A stretch of DNA of 64,000 nucleotides. It comes from Timema cristinae (Eukaryota > Arthropoda > Insecta > Phasmatodea > Timematidae). The notes under the pieces are model-generated. The model did not search any database. It was not told the origin of the DNA and saw only the letters and a program-made list of their open reading frames with translations. The position numbers and the translations under genes are program-made. Location of the stretch: positions 11,217,461 to 11,281,460 of the forward strand of contig JBCFYV010000024.1 in assembly GCA_039000515.1 (NCBI GenBank). Reading direction: 5' to 3'. Shown piece after piece: positions 23,871 through 33,294 of this stretch; the stretch's first letter is position 1; each line of letters opens with the position of its first letter.

Positions 23871-24170
23871 TTCAGCCTCTTGTAGAGTTAAGTTAGTTTT
23901 TAAACCCGTGCGGTGCTGTAATGAATTATTAAGCAAGTGCACTTTAAATACCCCAATTTAAAAAAGTGTGCCGTTCTCTCGTCACTTGTTTGGCGGTGCT
24001 ACGGTTCACAAGGATCATCGCTGAGGTGGGCGATGTTGACCTGATTTATCTTGGAGCCGCGACAAGAATATCCGTCCATGAGCCGGCAGGAGAACTAGGA
24101 CGTGGGTTCTACCTCTGGCAATATACAATATCTTGTTTCTTATTGAAACTGAGTAAAAAGGCGTCTTGTT
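23871..24170. other. Intergenic stretch, nothing recognised
   Basis: A short open frame (23966-24304) runs across this and into the MITE. It resembles no protein that I know. Confidence 0.4.
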
Positions 24171-24586
24171 TAGGGATCGCAACATTATATCTATATAGAA
24201 AATATATCGATCAATTTATCGATACATGTTATATTTCAAACTACGCTTCAGGGCTTGTGAATCAAATTAAATCGAACGCTTTTTTTTTCTTTTTTATTAA
24301 ATGAGTTGATTGTGTTCCATATTTTCCCTAAACTTTTAATCTATATTAAAAATCTAAATAAAAGTTTACGAAGGGAAAAGAAGCGAAGAATAGCAATACA
24401 GAACAGCAGCCATCTTAATTTTAAAACCGTCGTTAAAGTTCAGCCAGACCAATTCAATATATATAGATAGATATAGAAGCGACTGATGTATCGATATAGT
24501 TTAATATATATATATATATATAATATATCGTAACGTTTTATATGAACTATTCGATATATCATCCATCGATATATCAGCCATCCCTA
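24171..24586. mobile_element. Non-autonomous hAT-like MITE rich in ATCGATA
   Basis: The left end TAGGGATCGC and the right end GGCTGATATATCGATGG (complement, ending CATCCCTA) form short terminal inverted repeats. Repeated TATCGATA-type blocks lie inside at both ends. Flanking octamers GTCTTGTT and GTCTGGTC agree at six of eight positions, as expected of an old 8-bp hAT duplication. No protein is encoded. Confidence 0.5.
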
Positions 24587-24594
24587 GTCTGGTC

Positions 24595-24775
24595 TGATTG
24601 GCCGTTGAAGGGGAGGTCGGGATTTGAATCCAGGTCGAGTGTACTCAGGTGTGTCCTACCTCTCCTTGGTTGCTCTCACACTATCCCTGCATGCTAATGC
24701 GGATACATTTATTCTAAATTCTGGATAAATCGTGAGAGTGTATGGCTTCTACTGCTATAAAACTGTTTTAAACGA
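24595..24775 (+). mobile_element. SINE B fragment, worn
   Basis: B-box region GGGATTTGAATCCAGGTCG and a B-like body up to CTGGATAAATCG. The tRNA head is mostly lost. Confidence 0.55.
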
Positions 24776-24860
24776 ATTCGTCAGACACATTCTGCCTAAC
24801 AATACCCGTAATAATAGGTGTTGTTTTTATTATTAATAGATTTATTAATATCTGGGGTAG

Positions 24861-25124
24861 GTGACCTGGTGGTCTAGGGATAAGGTGTCAGACTTCTATT
24901 CTGGCGGCCGGGGTTCAATCCTTGGTCCCGGCAACAATTTATCTGATTACTAAACCCTTCCTTCACCTCTGACAAGACATCTTGTGAATGTGGGGAATGC
25001 CAGGCCTCCACCGTGGTTCGGATTCCACGTTAAACTTTAGGTCCTCCATTTCATCTCACAATCACCCCACCATTACACATTAGCGTGAGTGCGTATAACC
25101 CGAACGGGTAGTAAGACGCGGTGC

Positions 25125-25159
<35 letters not shown>
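24861..25159 (+). mobile_element. SINE A copy, short subfamily (A1)
   Basis: The head GTGACCTGGTGGTCTAGGGA carries the A box, GGGGTTCAATCC is the B box, and the tail ends GTAAGACGCGGTGCTAA with (TAA)n. A 14-bp duplication with one mismatch flanks it (AATATCTGGGGTAG at 24847-24860, AATATCTGAGGTAG at 25160-25173). Confidence 0.93.
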
Positions 25160-25163
<4 letters not shown>

Positions 25164-25472
25164 TCTGAGGTAGATTTTTTAATTAACATTTTATTATATT
25201 GAGTGAAGGTTGGTTCATTTTCATTCTAGTTCAATTATTATATCTTTATTAATTGATTGAATATCAATAATGTTTATAAGATTCGTTTTATTACTTCTTT
25301 GGAAATTAGCTTATGTATAGTGAAGGTTATATACACGGGATAGTAAATTTATTAATTATTTTATTAGTCAAACCTGACGATAAGTGTTGAGTGGATTCAC
25401 TTTATCAACAAAAACTTATAAATATATATAACAGGATTTAGTTCGAATTAGATCTAAATAAGTAAAATCTAT

Positions 25473-25761
25473 TATTATTATTATTATTATTATTATCATC
25501 GCGTCTTACTACCCATTCGGGTTATACGCACCTACGCTAATGTGTAATGTTAGGGTGATTGTGAGATGAAATGGAGGACCTACAGTTTAACGTGGAATCC
25601 GAACCACGGTGGAGGTCTGGCATTCCCCACATTCACAAGTTGTGATAAATACACGTCTTGTAAGAGGTGAAGGAAGGGTTTGGCAATCAGATAAATCTGT
25701 ACTGGGACCGAGGATTGAACCCCGAACCCACAGAACCTTACCCCTAGAACGCCAGGTCACC
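25473..25761 (-). mobile_element. SINE A copy, long subfamily (A2)
   Basis: The order is reversed: (ATT)n, complementary tail, body and head. It carries the 13-bp longer variant between GACAAGAC and CTTGTG. The target duplication TAAAATCTAT is perfect (25463-25472 and 25762-25771). Confidence 0.93.
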
Positions 25762-25771
25762 TAAAATCTAT

Positions 25772-26250
25772 ACAAATTAAGGTTTTTCTTAGAGGAATAT
25801 TGTGTTACGTTGATTTGTGTCGAGTGATTGTATCTTTTTAAGCTACTGTGTGACTTATTAGTTAGGATAAATAATTGCGCTTTTATTGTTATTATTTAAC
25901 CATGAATGAGTGTCGCCAAGCTTGTGAGCATCAACTTCCTCATACTAAACGTCGTCATTGTAATGCATTCGAAGCAAGCGCATAGAAAACACAATGCCAT
26001 ATTATCTCTAATGACCGATCTACTAGCACAATGGTCGCGTGTTTATACACTGTTTAGGTAACTTATAATGTCCATCCATTGCTCGTGTGAATCAGGCGTG
26101 AAATATACTACTAATAGATTGAGCTTTCTTAACAAAAAGGGCATAACTATCTGTAATTAGTAGTAAACAATCAGAACATCAACTTATTTTAATATTAAGT
26201 CATTTTAACGGCTTCATATCAATTTTGTATGCGTGAATTAAACATTTGCT
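25772..26250. other. AT-rich, nothing recognised
   Basis: No ORF, exon or repeat is supported between the two SINE copies. Confidence 0.5.
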
Positions 26251-26263
26251 TTCGTTTTTAATT

Positions 26264-26530
26264 TTATTTATTATTATAGCACCGCGTCTTACTACCCGTT
26301 CGGGCTATACGCTTAAGTATTAATTATGCTATTGGGTTAAGACTTGGGAAGGTTTAATTTAGAGGAAGTGAACCCACATTTGTGTGGAGGAAAAGTGGTA
26401 AACCGTTTAGGAACCCCCCCTCCCCCCAGTTCACCCGACTGAGATTCGAACCTCGATCTCCCCGTCCTCGGCAGTGTAGCTCAACATGAAACTAGCGCGT
26501 TAGCTAACTACACCACCGAGGCGGGTTCCG
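26264..26530 (-). mobile_element. SINE B copy, full length
   Basis: It is complete from the tail complement (AGCACCGCGTCTTACTACCC) to the head complement (ACACCACCGAGGCGGGT). It is flanked by a perfect 13-bp duplication TTCGTTTTTAATT (26251-26263 and 26531-26543). Confidence 0.95.
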
Positions 26531-26748
26531 TTCGTTTTTAATTGATCACAGCTATATTTTATATTTGACTATCTTATACTGTTTTGTAATACATCTTAAT
26601 TGTTTTCGTTTTTGTGTGTAATGGGTCAAATGTATCAGTCACTGTATAATTTTTCAAAATACACTCTTTATCTAATTTAATTTGTTCAAAATCTTTCAAA
26701 AAAATATTTTCATGCTGTTGAAAAACAATTGAAATAATTAGGGCGTGT

Positions 26749-26958
26749 ACCCGCTTCGGTGGTCTTTTGTTTTAATGAGTCACTCTTGCTATAGATTCCG
26801 ATGACGGAGAGGTCTAGGTTCGTACTCCGATATGGTGAACTGAAGGTGATTTTTTTATTTAACTTTTTCCACTCAATCTACACATAAATGAGGAGACACT
26901 TTCTTTAAATTCAACTTTCCTCATCCATAACACATTAGCATAATCAGTTGATATGCAA
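26749..26958 (+). mobile_element. SINE B copy, worn, upstream of another B
   Basis: The head TACCCGCTTCGGTGG and B box GGTTCGTACTCC are recognisable, and the body runs to GCATAATCAGTTGATATGC. The normal 3' tail is absent because the next B copy starts immediately. Confidence 0.7.
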
Positions 26959-26960
26959 TC

Positions 26961-27205
26961 CACCTCGGTGGCCGCATGGTCTCCCACGTCACTCTCGCAG
27001 TAGACTAGACTATCGATTACGGGGAGATCGAGGTTCGAATCTCAGTCGGGTGTACTGAGGGGGTTTTTCCCAAAATGATTTTTTACTCTCCCTCCATGCA
27101 AATGTAGGTACACTTCTTATAAATATAACCTTCCTCATTCATACAATTTATTAGCGTAATTAGTACATAATCGTTTAACCCGAACGGTTTGTAAGATGCG
27201 GTGAC
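26961..27205 (+). mobile_element. SINE B copy, tRNA-Leu-like head
   Basis: The head CACCTCGGTGGCCGCATGG, B box GGTTCGAATCTC and tail ACCCGAACGGTTTGTAAGAT are all present. It directly abuts the worn B copy on its left, either as a tail-to-head insertion or a SINE dimer. Confidence 0.88.
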
Positions 27206-27654
27206 AAAACAAAATAATGTTAGTATTGCTTTTTTTTTATCAAAATAACTTGAGTGACATCTCTTGATATAATCATGCTATAATAGACAGATATGGACAC
27301 ACGGATAGTGTATCTCCGTGTTCCTGGAAGTTGGACTCTGGTGCTGGAACTAGACTACTGGGAGATTCCCGCACTAGGCTTCTCTCAGGGGAGTATGACG
27401 TAATTAAGAATCGTCCTTTAAATTCCATGACGCGATGAAAAACAGTAATAGTTTTTTCTCTGGCTCACTATAAAACCAATTATTGACTTGGCAACAAACA
27501 TTATCCATTCTATGCTTTGAAGCGTGTTCAATAACATTTTATGAACACTTGTTAAGTTTGGGTACAGATTTTTGTCGGAAAAAATCTTGAAAATAATTAT
27601 ACCAAGCCTCGCGTCGAAAATTAACAATTAATTATTTTAAGGAAGTAAAATATA

Positions 27655-27860
27655 ACAACAATAGACAGGGCTAGAACATTATAATAATAGACAGGGCTAG
27701 AACATTATAATGATAGACAGAGCTAGAACATTATAACAATAGACAGGGTTAGAACACATAACAATAGACAGGGCCAGAACATGTAACAATAGACAGGGCT
27801 AGAACATATAACAATATACTTAATAATAACAAACAAGGCTAGAAAGTATAGTAATAGAAT
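27655..27860 (+). repeat. Minisatellite, about 26-bp unit, about 7 copies
   Basis: The unit is AATAGACAGGGCTAGAACAT plus a short AT spacer. The last copies decay into AT-rich DNA. Confidence 0.9.
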
Positions 27861-28253
27861 TTAAAATATAACGATATACTATTAACAAATATTATTATAA
27901 AACTTGAAAATAAAACAAAACTTAAAAATGTCTAAAATAAATGCTAGCCCGGCTGTTTTTTATTGGTTGACTTACTGACTCGGATGTTTTAACCGTCTCT
28001 TTGTTGTGTTGTAATAATTACTGTACAGATTGTAAGAAAACAGGGGGACGCTCTCAGGCGTGTCAAACCGGGTTGCACAATGACGCGGGGGCTGTCTGGA
28101 GTGAATCCAAAGAGATTAATGCAAGCAAGGAGAGTGCGGTTATGTCATTACGGCGACAATTATCATGTTTTGTAAGTGTAACAAGTGTGAAATCGTTGTT
28201 GGGGGATGTCTAATTAGTGAGGGTGGACGCGAACTGGAACAGTTTCATGCTTG

Positions 28254-28420
28254 CTTTGTTCCGTCTCGCACTCAGCGACCCTCCCTTGTCCCTTGGGGGT
28301 TGATGGGGGTGCAGAAACACAAGCCTTACCTCACTTTGTTCGGTCTCGCACTCCGCGACCCTCCCTTGTCCCTCGGGGGTTGATGGAGTGTGCAGGAACA
28401 CAAGCCTTACCTCACTTTGT
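28254..28420 (+). repeat. Tandem duplication, 80-bp unit, two copies
   Basis: CTTTGTTC(C/G)GTCTCGCACT starts at 28254 and 28334, and a partial third start lies at 28415. The unit includes GACCCTCCCTTGTCCCT and ACACAAGCCTTACCTCA. Opposing open frames here are a product of the duplication. Confidence 0.88.
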
Positions 28421-28500
28421 ACCAACACTTGCATAACGACCTTGGCTCATTGTGTATTTTAGTACAAGTACTGTAATAATATATCAAAACCTTTGTGAAC

Positions 28501-28927
28501 GGCGTCTTACTACCAGTTCGGGTTATACCCTTAAGTACTAATTACACTAATGGATTAGGTATAGGGAAGGTTGAATATAGAGGAAGTGAACCCGCATTTG
28601 CGTGGAGAGAAGGTGGGTAAACCATTTAGGAATCCCCCCTCAATGCACCCGACTGAGATTCGAACCTCGATATAACCGTCCATGGCAGTCTAGCTCAATA
28701 CGATACCCTTCACCTCTGACAAGACATCTTGGGAATGTGAGGAATGCCAGGCCTCCACCGTGGTTCGGATTCCACGTTAAACTGTAGGTCCTTCATTTCA
28801 TCTCACAATCACCCTACCATTACACATTAGCGTAAGTGCGTATAACCCGAACGGGTAGTAAGACGCGGTGCTAATAATAATAATAACACAATACCAGCGC
28901 GTTAGCTAGCTACAACACCGAGACTGG
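28501..28927 (-). mobile_element. SINE B copy split by a nested SINE A
   Basis: The B tail, body and B box run from 28501 to about 28704. The rest of the head (AGCGCGTTAGCTAGCTAC to ACACCGAGACTGG) resumes after the SINE A insertion at about 28893. A 7-bp duplication, TGTGAAC, flanks the composite (28494-28500 and 28928-28934). Confidence 0.88.
28705..28892 (+). mobile_element. SINE A, 5'-truncated, nested in SINE B
   Basis: It begins inside the A body (CTTCACCTCTGACAAGACAT) and runs to the shared tail and (TAA)n. AATAC-containing sequence on both sides is consistent with a short target duplication in the B head. The 5' truncation indicates incomplete reverse transcription. Confidence 0.88.
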
Positions 28928-28934
28928 TGTGAAC

Positions 28935-29352
28935 AGTGTTTTTAAACCAAGTGATTATTTGAAATAAACCATCATGTTTTTATGAAGTTTAGTCCCATTT
29001 ACTGAAATAAGTTTAATTATATATTCATGTTACTGTAAAATTAGCCTTTTCATAATTTGGATTAGTGCATTCAAAACTACGTAATCGAGTAGCCACAGAT
29101 AAATCATCTAAACTTGTGTTTCTATTTAAAGTATTTGATAGAGATGTGGAAATGAAATCAAACAGAAAAATATTTTCAACAGGACAAATAGTAGCTAGAA
29201 AAATTGATCAATAATAGTTATAAATAGATTTTAATTTAATTTTTTCTTAATGATCGCGCCATGGGTTAAGAAAATGTATTTATATTAAATTCCTCTTAAA
29301 GCTATTTGGCTTTTCTTATGGTAGCTAAGAGCAAAGGTTTAAACGACTACTC
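28935..29352. other. AT-rich, nothing recognised
   Basis: No coding or repeat feature is supported here. Confidence 0.5.
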
Positions 29353-29466
29353 TAAGGGTACGGCCAGACTGAGCGCGCGAGCGAGCGACTAAAATATAAA
29401 ATAGAACACATTGGTTGTAATGGGGGGTGGCCACACTGGAGCGAGCGAGCGAGCGCGCGAGCGACT

Positions 29467-29522
29467 GAGCGCGCGCGCGCTTGAAAGATAGAACTGGTTC
29501 TATTTTTCAAGCGCGCGCGCTC
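29467..29522. repeat. GC-rich near-perfect palindrome in the MITE
   Basis: A 28-nt arm (GAGC, a (GC)n run, then TTGAAAGATAGAAC) is followed by two bases and a 26-nt complementary arm with one mismatch and two fewer GC bases. It could extrude as a strong hairpin, and the alternating GC could adopt Z-form. Confidence 0.85.
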
Positions 29523-29663
29523 GACCCGGTACAGTCTAGTTTACAGGCGCTAGGCAATATTATTGTATGTTGGTTCATTGAGTGCTGGGAAACTTCTCAT
29601 TTTGACATGATATTTGACTTTTTTCTATCAGTGATAGGTTTAACACACTTGCTATTAATGGCC

Positions 29664-29965
29664 CGGTGACCAGGCGGTCTAGGGGTAAGGTGTCAGACTT
29701 CTGTGCTGGTGGTCTAAGGGTAAGGTGTCAGACTTCTGTGCTGGAGGTCTGGGGCTCAATCCTCGGTCCCGGCACAGATTTATCTGATTACCAAACCCTT
29801 CCTTCACCTCTGACAAGACATCTTGTGAATGTGGGGAAAGCCAGGCCTCCACCGTGGTTCGGATTCCACGTTAAACTGTAGGTCCTTCATTTCATCTCAC
29901 AATCACCCTACCATTACACATTAGCGTAAGTGCATATAACCCGAACGGGAAGTAAGATGCAGTGC

Positions 29966-29992
<27 letters not shown>
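29664..29992 (+). mobile_element. SINE A copy with duplicated A-box segment
   Basis: The head segment GGTCTAGGGGTAAGGTGTCA...GTGCTGG occurs twice in tandem (about 35 bp; A boxes near 29676 and 29711) before a single B box (GGGGCTCAATCC). The tail is the shared one with (TAA)n. The duplication TAATGGCC flanks it (29656-29663 and 29993-30000). Confidence 0.92.
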
Positions 29993-29997
<5 letters not shown>

Positions 29998-30000
29998 GCC

Positions 30001-30242
30001 TAATTTAATTGGTAAGACCATAATAATATAATGTATATATGTAAACCCGATATGTTAAAATACTTCAATATTATAATCAAAGTAGGCCTTTACAAATAAG
30101 AATCACCATTAGTTTGGAGAGAGTATGAAAAAACCACAACAATAAATAAGTTTTAAAAATCACCTTCAGTTCACTGAGCCAAGATTCGAACCTTTGCCTC
30201 CTAGTCAAAAGTTATCGAGTGCAACGCACCATTCTGCCACTG
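30001..30242 (-). repeat. MITE interior with a tRNA-like head
   Basis: The sequence 30000-30200 matches 48860-49140. Its end (AGATTCGAACCTTTGCCTCC ... CATTCTGCCACTGGTGC, complement of a tRNA-like head with B and A boxes) suggests that an old minus-strand SINE was captured inside the MITE. Confidence 0.5.
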
Positions 30243-30420
30243 GTGCGGCAAATCTGATTTTAAAACACTTCAGTACAGTACCATACGCATTTCTCAATTT
30301 ATTAATTGGATGCACTTCTACTTTTTTCTTTTTTATAAATACACAATATTTTCTGTAAGAATTTTCGAGGATCAGAGATGTACTAAGTGTGTTTGACAGA
30401 GACATCTTCTCTAACTAGGG

Positions 30421-30710
30421 GGGAGGGGGGGGGGGCGGTGACCTAGTGGTCTAGGGGTAAGGTGTCAGACTTCTGTGCTGGCAGCCGGGGTTCAATCCTC
30501 GGTCCCGGCACAGATTTATCTTATTTCCAAACCCTTCCTTCACCTCTGATAAGACATCTTGTGAATGTAGGGAATGCCAGGCCACCACCGTGGTTCGGAT
30601 TCCACGTTAAACTGTAGGTCCTTCATTTCATCTCACAATAACCCTACCATTACACATTAGCGTAAGTGCGTATAACCCGAACGGGTAGTAAGACGCGGTG
30701 CTAATAATAA
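30421..30710 (+). mobile_element. SINE A copy (A1)
   Basis: A G-run at 30421-30436 precedes GGTGACCTAGTGGTCTAGGG. The B box, body, shared tail and short (TAA)n follow. A perfect 11-bp duplication, TCTAACTAGGG, flanks it (30410-30420 and 30711-30721). Confidence 0.94.
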
Positions 30711-30824
30711 TCTAACTAGGGTCCGCTAATTACGCGCTCGCTCGCTCGCTCGCGCGCTCGCCAGTTTGGCCACCCAGTCGCTTGCGCGCTCGCTCGCACG
30801 CTTGGCAGTCTGGCCGAACCCTAA

Positions 30825-31307
30825 GTCACTATGCCTCAAAGAACTGACTGACGAGATCTGGTATCCGGATCAGGTAGAAGCTATTCATTCTTAGCGTGGA
30901 GAAGGGTTCTAAGTGCGGTCCCAGCTGTTAATAACCCTTATCCTGAGTTGAGAACCTTAAAACAATTGTTTTTAAACATAAGAAAGGTGGATACTAGTTG
31001 AACTCTTTATAGTTACAATGTGTTGATATAGTTCAAACCATAAATAAATACTTATTAATTTAAAAACTTCCCTTGATAACGGACTTGTATATAAGTGTAT
31101 AATATTAATATTTAAAAATAATTATGTTTGCTACTTTTTTATATTTTTGTCAAATAAAAATGTACCAAATAAAGCTGATATTTATTAAGGGGTTGGGGTT
31201 AAACCCTCCCCTAATATATTGCCCAGGTCGGGTTGCCGCGTGAAAAACAATATGGAGTATAAAACAACTAAAAAGTAGTTGACATTGACAAAAAGTCACT
31301 GTACAAT
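30825..31307. other. AT-rich, nothing recognised
   Basis: No ORF or repeat end is supported here. Confidence 0.5.
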
Positions 31308-32307
31308 ACTTATCTGACGGTCCCGGCACAGATTTATCTGATTTCCAAACCCTTCCTACACCTCTGACAAGATATCTTGTGAATGTGTGGAATGCCAGGT
31401 CGCCACCGTGGTTCGGATTCCACGTTAAACTGTAGGTCCTTCATTTCATCTCACAATCACCCTAACATTACACATTAGCGTAAGTGCGTATAACCCGAAC
31501 GGGTAGTAAGACGCGGTGCTAATAATAATAATAATAATAATTAGGGGTGTGCGAAGCTTCGAAAAATTCGAAGCCGAATCGAATCTCAGGGTACTTCGTA
31601 TTCGATTCGAACCTATGTTTGGCTTCGGCTGCCGTTCGAAGCTTCGGTCCATTCGAAGCCTTGATAATGATTTACTTACAGTCTGGTTTCAACAAGAGTT
31701 AAACCAAAGTACGGTAGCTTAAGAATTAAAAAATATTTTTATTATTATGGGCAACTGATAAAATTCCTTAACGTTGTGATTTTCAAGACGGCCATTACAT
31801 TATGATTATACCGTATTGATAAACATTCATTAGTACCAACTGAAAGTGTAGATAAAATAAATAATAAAAGTAATATTTTTAAAATTTTCGGCCAGTTTAA
31901 ACTTTTAAAGTATTTCTTAGTTATTAAAAATATTTTGTAATAATTTTGAATTCATATGCGCAAGCAGACATTTTAGTTGTTTAATTACTATATGACCAAA
32001 ACTCCTGTCTGTGCGAGTATATGGATATCGGCAGAGTTGAGCGCGTGCGCGGCTCGAGTATATGGATATAGCCAGAGATGAGCGATAGCCGAGCGCATGC
32101 GTGAGTAAGGAACACTACGTGCCTAATAATTATACTAAAAAAACAACGTCATCACTATAGATGATAATTGCTGTTAATAACTTAAAATATTATATATTTT
32201 CTTTAAAAAGTAAAAGGATATATTATTTTCTAGAACGTAGAGCACGTGTTTTTTGAGCGTCTATTTGATTGAGTCGTACCTCGTGTGTGAACAATTAATT
32301 TAACATT

Positions 32308-32443
32308 ATGCAGGGTGAAACCAGTGGTGATTGTGCAAATACTAATCGGCAAAGAAGTACTGTGTGGAATTTTTTTAGTAAAAATATTGATAAAAAGTCG
32401 GCTGAATGTCGAACATGCCGAAAGAACTTCAAGACTCCATCAG
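32308..32443 (+). CDS. hAT transposase, exon 1 (first half of BED zinc finger)
   Basis: The ATG at 32308 opens MQGETSGDCANTNRQ and leads through VWNFFSKNID to AECRTCRKNFKTPS. The CxxC pair is the first half of a BED-type zinc finger, the DNA-binding domain that lets hAT transposases bind element ends. The exon ends after one base of the next codon at a donor GTTAGT (32444). Exon 2 supplies the two histidines. The join keeps the frame: 45 codons plus one base here, then GC at the start of exon 2 completing glycine. The intron is 851 bp. Confidence 0.85.
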
Positions 32444-33294
32444 GTTAGTTGGCCGTTTTCTGTATTACTGTATTTGATTGAAAATTTGTAGACCAGCCTA
32501 AGTTTTGTATTAGGCCTATAAATTATGTGCAACAATTTTTGTAAGTGACTTATTTTCCTAAAATATTTTACTTTTAAATAATGTTTCCTGTAATTATCAT
32601 ATGGGCGCCCTTGGGCCTAGTGTATGTTATTGTCCATTGTGGAGGGCATGTGCTTCCCTTAAATCCGCTTATGCTCATGGGCAAATTTTCGTGAGGGGGG
32701 GCACGAAATTTTGAGAAGAAAGGTGTGGATCCTCTCGAATTTCATGAGGGGGTTACGGGAACTCTCACAGAACAACAATAAAAATTAATAAGATATCTGG
32801 TTCGTGAGATAGTAGATGGATCCGCCACTGGGTCTAGGCCTATTATAAGCCAAGTCGATTGGGGTACGATAGAAGTTTTAGACTTTTTATTTAAGTTATC
32901 ACACTTACCTTAGACTAAAATGGTGACTCTAAAATAGGGGATTGAATCCTGGTTTGGTGTACTGAGGGTGGTATTTTTCTAAATGGTTCCTCTCACGCAG
33001 TAGCCCTACAGGTACGCTATATTTAATCTAAATTCAACTTTACTCATCTCTAACACATTAGCGCAATTAGTACAAATGCATATTATAACCTAACGTGCCA
33101 TGAAGCAGTAGGGGCCTACTAAAAATAAAGTTAGGCCTATTTTATCCCATGCTTTAATGGGAATATGGCAAGACTTTAGGCAATGTAATAGGCCTATCAC
33201 ATTTACTAAATTCCTGCTAGATTTCCATTTACTTACCACAATATTAAATTTTAAATCTCCTTTTCCCCCTTAAATTAATTTTTTTTTTTTGCAG

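Larger units (their letters stand above)
29356..30821. mobile_element. PIF/Harbinger-like MITE carrying two SINE A copies
   Basis: The ends are inverted repeats: GGGTACGGCCAGACTG at the left, and the complement of the right end reads GGGTTCGGCCAGACTG. Both lead into GCGAGCGAGCG-rich subterminal DNA. TAA flanks both ends (29353-29355 and 30822-30824), matching the 3-bp TWA duplication of PIF/Harbinger elements. No transposase is present. SINE A copies at 29664 and 30421 inserted later. A paralogue without the first SINE is at 48757-49206. Confidence 0.7.

Noticed and set aside
24855..24935. Functional tRNA genes at SINE heads
   Set aside because: A and B boxes are present, but acceptor stems do not pair and SINE bodies and tails follow directly.
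28029..28171. Possible 143-bp exon (peptide with HNDAGAVWSESKEINASKE), faintly profilin-like
   Set aside because: The donor is weak (TTTT|GTAAGT), two frames are open and the resemblance to the profilin N-terminus is too short and would repeat what exon 1 already encodes.
28165..28436. Overlapping frames on both strands with PSLVPWGLM repeats
   Set aside because: They result from an 80-bp tandem duplication; neither frame resembles a protein.
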